Source: Macrosoma leucophasiata (Eukaryota; Arthropoda; Insecta; Lepidoptera; Hedylidae). From it: DNA of 64,000 bases. Numbering within the stretch: position 1 is the first letter of the stretch; every line of letters starts with the position of its first letter. The stretch covers positions 10,947,501 through 11,011,500 of the forward strand of contig JAWQUS010000032.1 in the NCBI GenBank assembly GCA_036365455.1, given 5' to 3'. Below, piece by piece: positions 58,101 through 64,000 of this stretch. The notes under the pieces are model-generated. The model did no database searches. It was given only the letters and a program-made list of their open reading frames with translations, and had not been told where the DNA came from. The position numbers and the translations under genes are program-made.

Positions 58101-59990
58101 GGGTCTATTGACATCTCCAGGCACCATAGAGCAACTTGGGCCACCGCCCGCGGCGGACTGGAGGGGAGTAGCCATAGCGTTTATTATCAATGCAAAACAG
58201 TCCGTCATTTTTTGCGGGGGGAAATGCGTGTGACACGCACACGCACTACAAAAATCGTCTATTACTACGAAACTCACACATTGACTGTAACAAAATACAT
58301 AAACTATTTCATGCACACATTTAAACACCTAGGCGACAGGTATAGGCCCCTTTGGGCTTGTACTTTGACAGAGGGGAAAGCCTGCATATGGCTACTCTCC
58401 CTCGGTGTTGCTCTATGCCAGGCACCTACCTTCTTTTTGTGAAAAGATCATGCATATTTCAGTCATGTTATTATAAACTGATAAAACTTCGCACATTGAC
58501 GTTAAAGAACTCGTTAAAATGTTAAAATGTAGGTAGCAAGCAAGCGTAATTTTATACTCAGTTCGTGAAAAAAATAATTAAACCGAGACGATTAATGATT
58601 ATGTTGTAATACATACCTACCTAATACTGAAAAAAAAAAATTCACGTTATGCTTTTGCACGAGGATTACTAATAAGGTAAGTATTTCTAAGAATGTTGAA
58701 AGTGTGTTTCCTCAAGGTCGTACAAACAAGAAGCGTAACTTGCAAAAGGTAGATATTTATTAAAAATCTGACATTTGATTTTTAATCAATTTGTGTCGGT
58801 TCACATATCTATAAACACAGCGTAAGCTTCGGTATATTGACGCGGCTTATTTAAGTAAATACTTAATAACTACTCTAAACCATAGGTAAGAGTAAGAGTT
58901 AACTAAAGCCATGAAATCGAACATTAGTGAAGCGGGCCTTACATTGGAGTCGACTAAATTCAGTCCAATAGCTTTACAAAGACAAGCCTACAAAAATTCT
59001 ATTCATTGTACCTACCTTTTTTTAGCCTGGGGATAATGCATTACGCATACCCAGCGATGGGGATAGGGTGCAGGGTCAACGACATACCTACTTACCTACT
59101 GCTAGGTATAGCAAGCAATTTTTCTAAGCCTGGGTTGCACCAAGATAATTGTTAACGTAATTAATTGTAACATTTCACATCCTCTAACTCTAACAGATTT
59201 CTTTAAGTTAGAGAAGGATGTGGAAAGGAACAAATACCGTGGTGCAACCCAGGCTAAGTGTCAGTTCTGAACAATCTGTAGATATATTGATAAATCGGGA
59301 GAAGTAACTACATATTTGCAAAAATACACCTTTAAAATAAAAAAGTGGAAGGTAAAGACATGTTTTATTTTTTATTAATTAAATACTAACAAATAGATAC
59401 CTCTAATTATTACTAAAATAATTACTCTAAAATCTTTTGCACATATTATGTAAAATATCCATATTGAATTTATACTTACTTAATAAATGAAATACGTATC
59501 GTTAGAAGTTGCACGATAAAGTCATCTTTTATCATTATCATTAAATTGGTTAAGTAAAAACCTGTGTAGGTATATATTTTTAGGAACATCTTATTTCAGG
59601 TACATAGCAGTATTTTTTAAGAATGGTGGGTCAGGTGGTGTTCGATATATGAATCAATGAGTGTAATTCATTCGAGGAAACAAAGCGATATTTTGTTTGT
59701 TTATGTAATTACCTTACCTACTCTTACCTAAAATACCATCATAAACATACCACAACAAAGATTCAAGACCAGAGTCATAGACAAACAGAATTAAGTACAT
59801 ACATTTATATTAATCTTTGCAAATGAAGTAGCAATTAAGATATTAAAACATCCGAAATGAGTACGTACCTGGCGTGAAAATCATTATAATGGATAATAAC
59901 CAGTTTGTACAATCCTTCGTGTGGCAACGCGAAACTGGTAACGAATCCGAATATAAAGAATCCAAAAAACCAGCTTTGTATACTCAGCAT
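40002..59990 (-). CDS. 5NUC-C: secreted 5'-nucleotidase/apyrase-like gene, 11 coding exons, complete
   Basis: Member of the 5'-nucleotidase family, which hydrolyses extracellular nucleotides using a two-metal N-terminal domain and a nucleotide-binding C-terminal domain. Exons, 5' to 3': 59869-59990, 57729-57951, 55078-55275, 53424-53554, 46470-46620, 44814-44940, 43541-43698, 43099-43180, 41547-41705, 40675-40820, 40002-40127. All junctions are GT-AG and keep frame, giving about 540 residues. Visible motifs: signal peptide (residues 1-21), NDFH, CLGG with a paired Cys, [37 protein letters not shown] and, near the end, GGGDGF. The ATG at 59990 was chosen over an upstream in-frame ATG because a typical signal peptide follows it. 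There is no hydrophobic C-terminal tail, so a secreted soluble enzyme is inferred rather than a GPI-anchored one. Of the three copies this is the most canonical. Whether it acts on ATP/ADP (apyrase) or AMP cannot be told from sequence. Confidence 0.93.
40272..40532 (-). repeat. Family B repeat in 5NUC-C intron 10
   Basis: Slightly shortened at both ends; followed by a second partial copy at 40570-40667. Confidence 0.75.
40570..40667 (-). repeat. Family B 5'-end fragment beside 5NUC-C exon 10
   Basis: ACCGGAACACGATAGTGC to ACCACTAGTAAAA; ends about 8 bases from the exon 10 donor. Confidence 0.68.
40675..40820 (-). CDS. 5NUC-C exon 10 (GGGDGF nucleotide pocket)
   Basis: 146 bases. Ends IYQVTAPTYLAGGGDGFT. 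The Gly-rich motif with its Asp and Phe is the adenosine-binding signature of the family. A BMC1-like repeat fragment lies only a few bases beyond the donor. Confidence 0.92.
41271..41426. mobile_element. Hairpin MITE with CGAATACTCAAACGTCACTC arms
   Basis: AAAGGCTAATGGCCGAATAC with CAAACGTCACTCA, mirrored at the right end. In intron 9 of 5NUC-C. Confidence 0.75.
41438..41505. repeat. Half of the CCTGGGTTGCACCA MITE
   Basis: GAAATGTTACAATAACATT and TTGGTGCAACCCAGGCTTA, the right arm of the element at 44258-44414. Confidence 0.65.
41547..41705 (-). CDS. 5NUC-C exon 9 (LPF...TFELAG)
   Basis: 159 bases. Contains ITKGMLFELLPFNDRVETF, the family segment with the aromatic adenine-stacking region, then RALERSV. 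Acceptor CAG, donor GTGAGT. Confidence 0.92.
41868..42109 (+). repeat. S1 SINE, copy 6, 3'-truncated
   Basis: Head and body present; stops after GGCGAATCGTGGGTGT, directly before unrelated sequence. Confidence 0.8.
42257..43029. mobile_element. Harbinger-like MITE interrupted by another MITE
   Basis: Ends GGGTGTTTTTCCACCAG and CTGATGGAAAAGCACCC are inverted, flanked by TTA on both sides (three-base TTA duplications are characteristic of PIF/Harbinger elements). Internal TGTGCTATGC blocks are also mirrored. It lies in intron 8 of 5NUC-C. Confidence 0.72.
42535..42921. mobile_element. TATCGATA-rich MITE, copy 2
   Basis: Same ends and same CTCGAAAAACAGTC block as 3066-3541, in inverse order, with a different number of internal TATCGATA units. 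Inserted inside the Harbinger-like MITE at 42257-43029. Confidence 0.8.
43099..43180 (-). CDS. 5NUC-C exon 8 (FIQRGNIKSSI)
   Basis: 82 bases, phase 0 to phase 1, donor GTAAGT. FIQRGNIKSSI sits where vertebrate enzymes have NGGGIR. The substrate-binding Arg of that motif appears as Lys here and in copy B. Confidence 0.9.
43541..43698 (-). CDS. 5NUC-C exon 7 (start of C-terminal domain)
   Basis: 158 bases. Holds EDCVFGECPLGDLLVDAL, equivalent to the C-x-L-G-N-L region that begins the nucleotide-binding domain. The two Cys are kept in all three copies. Confidence 0.92.
43806..43907 (+). repeat. 51-base tandem duplication
   Basis: Two adjacent, essentially identical copies containing AAATTGTCTGTGTATAGTTG and GAATCGGTTGTAGTCA; in intron 6 of 5NUC-C. 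Confidence 0.9.
44258..44414. mobile_element. CCTGGGTTGCACCA hairpin MITE, copy 1
   Basis: Arms of about 60 bases, nearly identical: CTGGGTTGCACCAAAATATT, then TTAAAGTTAAAGTTATTG, then TAACATTTCACATCCT. TA-type flanks. Confidence 0.82.
44461..44772 (-). repeat. Family B repeat near 5NUC-C exon 6
   Basis: Near full-length with a small AT-rich insertion at 44695-44720. Confidence 0.75.
44814..44940 (-). CDS. 5NUC-C exon 6 (inter-domain segment)
   Basis: 127 bases. Encodes VLIVQASAFTKYMGELTV, a beta-strand segment seen throughout the family, then FLNRSIPE. Ends in the first base of an Asp codon with donor GTGACG, which departs from the usual consensus. Confidence 0.92.
45362..46058 (+). repeat. 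TAGCTGACCCGG retroposon, about 700 bases
   Basis: Begins CTAGCTGACCCGGCCACGCG and ends GACACGAGATTTATATATAT; typical start and end of a common insect retroposon class. No ORF. Confidence 0.55.
46078..46372 (+). repeat. Family B repeat, old, with insertion
   Basis: GGCCTCGTAATAACAATCAC to CTTGTTTGCCACCTTCG, interrupted by AT-rich sequence at about 46195-46275. Confidence 0.5.
46470..46620 (-). CDS. 5NUC-C exon 5 (GGHTH)
   Basis: 151 bases. Contains VGGHTHSLLWNG, followed by GPYPVFVES, a loop that is present in copy A but shortened in copy B. Acceptor CAG, donor GTAAAT. Confidence 0.93.
46697..46845 (-). repeat. S1 SINE, copy 7, head half only
   Basis: Minus-strand head with B box and GAGGCAGTTAA end; no tail half. 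Confidence 0.78.
47151..47250 (-). repeat. S1 SINE, copy 8, tail half only
   Basis: AACGTAACTTCACGCCTGTA through GGTTACGTTT; the head is absent. Its order relative to copy 7 shows the two are not one split insertion. Confidence 0.75.
47941..48275 (-). repeat. LINE 3'-UTR family L, copy 3, interrupted
   Basis: Same blocks as the other two copies, split by a second LINE tail at about 48053-48190 that ends in GATTCT repeats. The second insertion is therefore younger. Confidence 0.65.
48053..48190 (+). repeat. LINE tail with GATTCT repeats, nested
   Basis: ATATTTTTATCTTGTTTGAC to GTGTCATAAGAGGTGCCTG and a CTGATTCTGATTCTGA end; near-identical to 20935-21100. Confidence 0.65.
48656..49509. repeat. 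Long foldback: two inverted family B copies with shared flank
   Basis: Arms 48656-48951 and 49229-49509. Both copies are flanked by GGGGAGTAGCCAGAGCATTG in mirrored position, so the inverted repeat extends beyond the elements. The loop of about 275 bases holds a piece of the CGAAACGTCGGG repeat. Confidence 0.82.
50013..50325 (-). repeat. S1 SINE, copy 9
   Basis: Full-length and little diverged, inserted in the TTAA element, hence younger than that element. Confidence 0.85.
51050..51816 (+). mobile_element. LINE reverse transcriptase C-terminus, inside the TTAA element
   Basis: Plus strand: NINWKKHINTVSNKISRF (about 51067-51120), AMYYAFANAWLNYGVILW, a one-base slip near 51235, then an intact 145-codon stretch containing KKLIRILMKIKETESCRPHF, LKILTLPSIYIFEICK and LPNSRLTLHTSS. 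This is the connection and C-terminal region of a Jockey-type RT. The 3' end has short GAATT repeats (51795-51812). Confidence 0.82.
52310..52700 (+). mobile_element. RTE-like LINE 3' end
   Basis: The plus strand encodes degraded WFGH...ERM, MTKQIYNANVNG and RGPGRR pieces, the recurring C-terminal motif of these RTs, followed by a tail with CTTACACTCTCTGCC and ACTTGGCGTGAAGATACAT. Stops and frameshifts are present. Confidence 0.65.
52708..52871 (+). repeat. Family B repeat, old, 5'-truncated
   Basis: GGTCCCGTAATATCACAGC to GGCAACCTTGGTTACATAAA. Confidence 0.5.
53205..53400. repeat. CGAAACGTCGGG repeat, inverted pair
   Basis: AAAATCGAACCCGACGTTTC and GCTTTTCAGCTTCCGTGGTC, flanked by inverted AATAAAACTAGTTTT blocks. 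Related copies: 48990-49160, 60150-60190 and 60475-60600. Confidence 0.6.
53424..53554 (-). CDS. 5NUC-C exon 4 (SHCG histidine)
   Basis: 131 bases, ending in a split Lys codon with donor GTGAGT. Carries DQGVDIIILLSHCGLDVD; the His of SHCG is a conserved metal ligand. Confidence 0.93.
53593..53889 (-). repeat. S1 SINE, copy 10
   Basis: Full-length with a small deletion in the CTTCGGGG tail; starts about 40 bases beyond exon 4 of 5NUC-C, in intron 3. Confidence 0.83.
54300..54435 (-). repeat. Fragment of the TTAA-element family
   Basis: Shares GAAGTGTCCATTTTATACGT and the ATTACATATTCTCTG block with 51830-51880 in the opposite orientation. Confidence 0.55.
54595..54835 (-). mobile_element. RTE-like LINE 3' end, second copy
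   Basis: Reverse orientation of the tail at 52420-52700, sharing CCAAATAGGTCGAG, CAAAAGTCTTAGGAATC and GGCGTGAAGATACAT. A tiny third piece lies at 28885-28925. Confidence 0.65.
55078..55275 (-). CDS. 5NUC-C exon 3 (GNHEFDDG)
   Basis: 198 bases, phase 0 at both ends. Opens with AIGNHEFDDG, the Asn-His metal and phosphate site, and ends with the IGIIGLIT strand. Acceptor CCAG, donor GTATTA. Confidence 0.94.
55360..55690 (+). repeat. Retroposon family P, best copy
   Basis: CAGTCAACCGAACAATGGCGG to TTTGTCCAGCAGTGGACATC and GGCTGGAGTGATGATGAT; the GTCCAGCAGTGGAC-ATGATG end is common at 3' ends of lepidopteran retroposons. Confidence 0.65.
55735..55915. repeat. Family B-related hairpin
   Basis: Degraded family B sequence; GCTTTATACTACCATTTGGT is inverted around 55857 (pair at 55832-55891). 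Confidence 0.55.
55916..57279. other. 5NUC-C intron 2, quiet part
   Basis: AT-rich; only a short S1 head fragment at 55985-56020 (minus) stands out. Confidence 0.5.
57338..57622 (-). repeat. Family B repeat near 5NUC-C exon 2
   Basis: Full-length minus copy with a short internal insertion (57552-57570). Confidence 0.75.
57729..57951 (-). CDS. 5NUC-C exon 2 (Cys pair, GD motif)
   Basis: Acceptor CAG, donor GTGAGT, 223 bases. Begins FEET and carries a C-x6-C-LGG segment matching the N-terminal disulfide region of vertebrate ecto-5'-nucleotidase, then [12 protein letters not shown], whose Asp bridges the two metals. Ends HDAH. Confidence 0.93.
58123..58432. mobile_element. MITE with CATAGAGCAAC ends
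   Basis: CCATAGAGCAACTTGGGCC and mirrored GTTGCTCTATGCC at 58412-58424; the GGACTGGAGGGGAGTAGCC block also occurs at 48640-48665. Confidence 0.6.
59124..59257. mobile_element. CCTGGGTTGCACCA hairpin MITE, copy 2
   Basis: Same ends as 44258-44414, right arm more diverged; in intron 1 of 5NUC-C. Confidence 0.78.
59869..59990 (-). CDS. 5NUC-C exon 1 (signal peptide, NDFH motif)
   Basis: Encodes a hydrophobic leader (SWFFGFFIFGFVTSFA) followed by IIHYNDFHA, whose Asp and His are the first metal ligands of the family. The exon ends after AG of a split Arg codon, with donor GTACGT. Confidence 0.92.
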
Positions 59991-60224
59991 TATACTGTCA
60001 CAAAAATAACACAAAAGAATCGCCAACGCGACACACCGTCCACTCACCGTCACTGCACAATGATAAGTAAATTGATGAATAGAGATGTAGATGGATAAAG
60101 ATGAAGTCAATGAGATAACGCTCGAAAATAAAATAATAGAACTGCATTAACTTTGAAATAAAACCAGTTTTCGGATTGATCTCGCGTATCACTATCACTT
60201 CATCATCACTCTTCACTATATATT

Positions 60225-60475
60225 ATAAAGTCCCGCTATTTTCTCAGTCTGTATGTATGCGCTAATCTCGGAAAGTTGTGAATCGATTTTGTTTGAAATG
60301 TTGAAAAGAGGGTTTCTAACCAAGTTTTTTATCTATGAATCTTGTACTTATATTTACCGAGATATCACTGCTTTTGTGAAAGAAGAAGCGTCCCCACAAT
60401 GTAATGTTATTATAATTTGATAATGTATGTTAAATAAAATGCCACCAGTGCGAAACCGGGGCGGGTCGCTAGTGT
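60225..60475 (-). repeat. AAGTCCCGCTATTTTCTCAG repeat
   Basis: Contains TCTCGGAAAGTTGTGAATCG and ends GGGGCGGGTCGCTAGTG, resembling the TAGC-CCCG class in reverse. Confidence 0.4.
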
Positions 60476-60909
60476 TATACTAAAATTATTATTTAAAATC
60501 CACCCGACGTTTTGGTCGCTTTTCAGCTAATGTGGTCTCGGAGACGGAGTTTTACTTCAATGAGTGTAGCTCGCGAAAACCTAAGTATATTAAAGTTTTC
60601 ACTCCTAGTTTAGGATAATGCATCATGTAGGATTCCGTAGACAAATACAGTGTTAAGTGTGTAAACAATTTATCAAAATCCATTAAACGTATCTATTGGA
60701 TATCGCTAGAAACTGCACTACTAGGTGCTCAACAACTCTCTATCGATAACCACAACCACACCAAAACCACACCAAAATGATGCTGCAATGTTGCAATCAC
60801 GTCGTAGACTTAACTGACATTTTTGATGACTATTGTAACCATAGATTTATTGTCTCATTTGATTTCTGATTCAGATCGGAAAAGTCCAAAAATGTAAACT
60901 CACAATAGG

Positions 60910-61068
60910 TCAGGATCCCACTGCAGAATCATTTCGTTCATTCAGATATGCTGCAAACCTAATTTTTGCAACCTAGTGGATATTAAATATGTATTATAAA
61001 TATGCGTAAAAATTAGGTTTGCAGCATATCTGGATGAACAAAATTATTTTGCAGTGGGATCCTAACCT
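60910..61068. mobile_element. Hairpin MITE with GGATCCCACTGCA ends
   Basis: Arms of about 60 bases share AGGATCCCACTGCA, CAGATATGCTGCAAACC and TAATTTTT. ACAATAGG occurs on both sides (60902-60909 and 61069-61076), a possible 8-base hAT-type target duplication, though part of it may belong to the arm. Confidence 0.72.
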
Positions 61069-61404
61069 ACAATAGGCTACTTTATGTGTAATACATACTA
61101 TGTATAGTATTCAATCATATAATAATATCTTCTATAGTTCCGGATGGATATTGGTGATGAGAATTGCTTGCCATGGTAAGTTGCAAACGGAGCATGATAA
61201 TACACAAATTTTTAATAGCAACTTTGTTATTTTATTTATTTTGTTCAATACAAAATAAATAAAGTAGTGTAGTAGTGTTATCCAAAAATTATGATGACAC
61301 TACATTCTGTTTGGAATTGGTTTTAAAGCTACAAATTTAAACCGATAATCGCATATATCTTACCTTCCCAGTAACACCCTTAGCAGAATTCCCTTTAGGC
61401 GGTT

Positions 61405-61618
61405 GCTTAAATACATGGCCCGTAATAACTACCACAGAGACAAAACAACTAAGGTCTAAGGCACAGAATATATAATAATACTACTCTAAGGGGTGGCAAC
61501 GCATCTGCATTTTGATCTGTGGTCGTTGTGTAGGTGTCTATAGGCTGGAGTCATCACTTAACATCAATGTGAACTGCATGTCATGCTTGTTTACTACCTT
61601 CATTATATAAAAAAAAAA
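61405..61618 (+). repeat. Family B repeat, 5'-truncated
   Basis: TGGCCCGTAATAACTACCAC to TTTACTACCTTCATT and an A-tail. Confidence 0.6.
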
Positions 61619-61979
61619 CATGCGGTCGCCACTTGCCCGGTAAAGTAGACCATAAGAATGTCTCGAGATACGTCCAAAGGAAAATTGTTTACCATCCAAT
61701 TATTTAAAAACAACCGTCGACAAAAAAGTCGCCGACAATAAAGTCGCCGACACGAGTCGGCCTTGCAGTAAAAATGCCACGATGGTGAGAGTGTGATATG
61801 TATATGATGTAGCCAGAAATATTCAAAACAGCGTGATCAGAGTAAAGGGGAATAAGAGCTTAGTGACCTTCTACAGGCATCTTTAAACCTGTAATGGACA
61901 TATTATTATAAGAACATTGCAATAAAAAATGAAAACTGTGTAAAAAAAAACAATAAAAATAAAATCAAGTGCGTATTAT

Positions 61980-61985
61980 TTTATT
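61980..61985 (-). promoter_or_regulatory. Polyadenylation signal of the unidentified gene
   Basis: AATAAA on the minus strand about 35 bases after the TGA; supports 62019-62095 being a true terminal exon. Confidence 0.6.
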
Positions 61986-62018
61986 TACATTATAATACAA
62001 TATTTACTTCTCGTAATA

Positions 62019-63439
62019 TCAGACGGGAGGCCAATACAATGTTGCTTCATTATGGGCTGACTCCGGTAGCCACCTCAGATATTCATCCAGAAGATCTGCA
62101 AGCCAAAATAGAATATAAATACATAGACTTGCGCAAAGGGATATTATAATGAGTATGTATGACCCCGTAATAACAGGATGCAAGGACAGAGACGAGAGAG
62201 ATGAGACAATTCAATAGCCAATTAACTATATAGTCATTTAAATAAAATCCGAACTATTTATCTATTAACCCTCTATCGCTGCAATAAGGTTATAACTAAT
62301 TGGCTATTAATTATGATGTTATCCATTATTTAAATATGAAACGCATATGTGTATGCGTTTATTATTTAAATATGAAACGCATATGTGTATGCGTTTAATA
62401 TTTTAATAATGTACACACGTACGCACGCACATACGCACGCACGCACACACATACGCACGCACGCACACATTCGGTTAAGTAGTTTAGGCGTCCATCGCGG
62501 ACTTTCTGCTTTCTACGGAAATATTACTGCAACAAAAAGGTTGGATCCTCCGACCAAGCGAGGAGCGCCGTTGGAAAGTTGTATATAGGGCAACTCTTGC
62601 GAAAACTTCGTTTGTGCGATGCAACTCGGCTCGTGCTAGCCAAGTACTTTATGTTTCTTCCACTAGGAGGCGCCTTATGTCGTGGTCGCTACAAATAAAA
62701 TATTTTTGAAGCAAGTAAATCCATCACAGCAGACACTTACAATTAGGCTGCTCATCCCAAATTATTTTCAACGCATCTCTATTTCCAATCCTCTTGGCGA
62801 CCAAAGCGCCAAGTAGCACTTCCGTTCTCGACTGTAAATTGGCCCAGCTTTTGACCATAGTAGATGGCGGTGAGAGTAGAGAACCAGCATATTTCTTCAG
62901 CTTTGGATACACGGAACCATCTAGTAGAAATCTCGCAAACCACCTGCGTTATCAAACGTAATAATATTAAGTGTTATTTATTTTAAGAATAGTATTTTTA
63001 TGGAGGCAAACAAGCACGCATTTCACATTGATGTTAAGTGATGACTGCAAAATATGTGAGACAGATGAGTTTGCCACCCCTTTTCTTAAGAATTCTTTCT
63101 ACCATAAACATTTCTGTCTCTGTAACTTTCCACGGACAGGTTGTCTGTAAGAGACCGCTTTTAGCGCTAAGACCGCCTAATTGTACTGTCTCTTTTGTTT
63201 TTATTTTTGTTTCTGTTGAACATTACTGGTGTACAATAAATAATATTTACTTACAAATATGATTCGAGAAAAATTCCCTAAATCATCAACACTTTACCTG
63301 TATCGTTCAATTTTGTCTGGATATTCAATTTCAACAATGGGAAGTTCCCAACCGGCTTTCCCGAACGTTCCCTTGAAGTGGCACTTGACGCGGCCTGATT
63401 TGTCGTCGTATCTAGGCTCCGGATCCGACAGGGGATCAC
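62019..63439 (-). CDS. Unidentified gene, last three exons only
   Basis: Three GT-AG exons join in frame: 63298-63439, 62741-62943, 62019-62095 (TGA at 62019-62021), giving about 139 C-terminal residues. The piece contains GKAGWELPIVEIEYPDK, a middle segment SWANLQSRTEVLLGALVAKR that looks helical, and ends EATLYWPPV. The reading continues upstream through a phase-2 acceptor at 63440, so the rest lies beyond the right edge. I do not recognise the family. It is not a 5'-nucleotidase. It is transcribed toward the array from the same strand, with its stop about 2 kb upstream of the 5NUC-C start. Confidence 0.75.
62325..62396 (+). repeat. 36-base perfect tandem duplication with palindrome
   Basis: Two exact copies; each holds AAACGCATATGTGTATGCGTTT, an inverted repeat around TGTG. 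Next to a CACG microsatellite. Confidence 0.88.
62411..62475. repeat. ACGC/ACAC microsatellite
   Basis: Runs of ACGCACGC and ACACAC over about 65 bases in the last intron of the unidentified gene. Confidence 0.85.
63000..63055 (-). repeat. Family B 3'-end fragment
   Basis: GCAAACAAGCACGCATTTCAC with TTGATGTTAAGTGATGACTG only. Confidence 0.6.
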
Positions 63440-63490
63440 CTGAGGATAAATTAAATACAGACATAAAATCTATACAAATAAATAAAATTG

Positions 63491-63782
63491 GAGGGTCTGT
63501 TTGTAATATAAAAATAACCGCTTTTTACTAAATACATATGTATGTATACACGGTACATATACCAAAATAACTTTTTTTTAAAATTTTTGTCTGTCTGTTT
63601 GTCCCCGCTATTCTCGGAAACGGTTGGACCGATTTTGACGAGACTTTCACTGGTAGATAGATAGCTTATGTAATAAGGAGTAACTCAGGCTACTTTTATA
63701 CTAGCTGCGCCCACGGCTTCATCTGGGTAGATACTGAACAATCTTAGATTCTCACGCGGACGAAGTCGCGGGCACAGCTAGT
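63491..63782 (-). repeat. Retroposon family T, copy 2
   Basis: Inverse of 21322-21645, ending TAGCTGTGCCCGCGACTTC on the minus strand. Only about 50 bases from the first visible exon of the unidentified gene. Confidence 0.7.
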
Positions 63783-63990
63783 AATAAATAAAACAAATAC
63801 GCTTACACTCACAGCCTTACGGTAGGTATAAACCTGTGTCGTGGGTGCCGTTATACACATACAACACATACATAAACACTCAGATCCGAAACAATCTGCA
63901 GGCCATATAAATATTTGTCCCGGTGCGGAGTCGAACCCGCGACCCTTTGAATCAAAGGGTCATCTTACACCGCTGAATTAACCGGGTCCC
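63783..63990 (-). repeat. tRNA-derived SINE S3, second full copy
   Basis: Same head (CCCGGTTAATTCAGCGGTG) and body as 36695-36900; at the right edge of the window. Tail fragments of the family lie at 43385-43510 (plus) and 57280-57330 (minus). Confidence 0.75.
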
Positions 63991-64000
63991 CTATAATAAT

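Larger units (their letters stand above)
59991..62018. other. Intergenic region upstream of 5NUC-C
   Basis: Holds the 5NUC-C promoter and the 3' flank of the unidentified gene. Besides the listed MITE and repeats, nothing is recognised; no TATA box was seen ahead of 59990. Confidence 0.5.

Noticed and set aside
57909..58442. A 177-codon plus-strand frame.
   Set aside because: It runs antisense through 5NUC-C exon 2 and across a MITE; no domain is seen.

Overview
The window is AT-rich, intron-rich, transposon-dense eukaryotic DNA that looks like a moth or butterfly (Lepidoptera) genome. Protein-coding exons are short (about 80-220 bases) with GT-AG borders. The space between them is filled with tRNA-headed SINEs, a repeat family resembling the 3' end of the Bombyx BMC1 LINE, hairpin MITEs, and dead non-LTR retrotransposon fragments typical of lepidopteran chromosomes. 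The species cannot be named from the sequence alone.

The backbone is a tandem array of three paralogous secreted 5'-nucleotidase/apyrase genes, all on the minus strand, here called C (59990 to 40002), B (38051 to 26399) and A (19480 to 1863 or beyond the left edge). Exons were rebuilt by matching splice sites and reading phase between the three copies. C and B each have 11 coding exons (about 540 and 529 residues). Ten exons of A were found (498 residues); its last exon is not visible. Exons 3, 4, 6, 7, 8 and 9 have exactly the same length in all three copies, and every intron phase is the same, so the array arose by duplication of a complete gene. All copies keep a signal peptide and the metal-site motifs (DxH, GD, GNHxFD, SHCG, GGHxH). 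They differ where substrate specificity is set: A has lost the GGDG nucleotide-binding motif in exon 10, and B has lost 10 codons just after GGHTH in exon 5. No hydrophobic GPI-type tail is seen in B or C, so soluble secreted enzymes are expected.

At the right edge (62019-63439, minus strand) lie the last three exons of an unrelated gene of unknown function, with a good polyadenylation signal.

Everything else is repeats. Main items: a 5'-truncated non-LTR retrotransposon with endonuclease and reverse transcriptase remains (12567-15448); further RT fragments (20045-20440, 34940-35135, 51050-51816, 52310-52700); a probable solo LTR (10700-11332); a TTAA-flanked 2.4 kb non-autonomous element (49678-52078) carrying a SINE and a LINE fragment; a Harbinger-like MITE with a TATCGATA-rich MITE inside it (42257-43029); a SINE whose head resembles the 5S rRNA internal promoter (three copies, one interrupted by a tRNA-derived SINE); and a striking head-to-head 15-bp GC-rich minisatellite (31901-32582) in intron 4 of gene B. 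Several repeat pairs form long inverted repeats.
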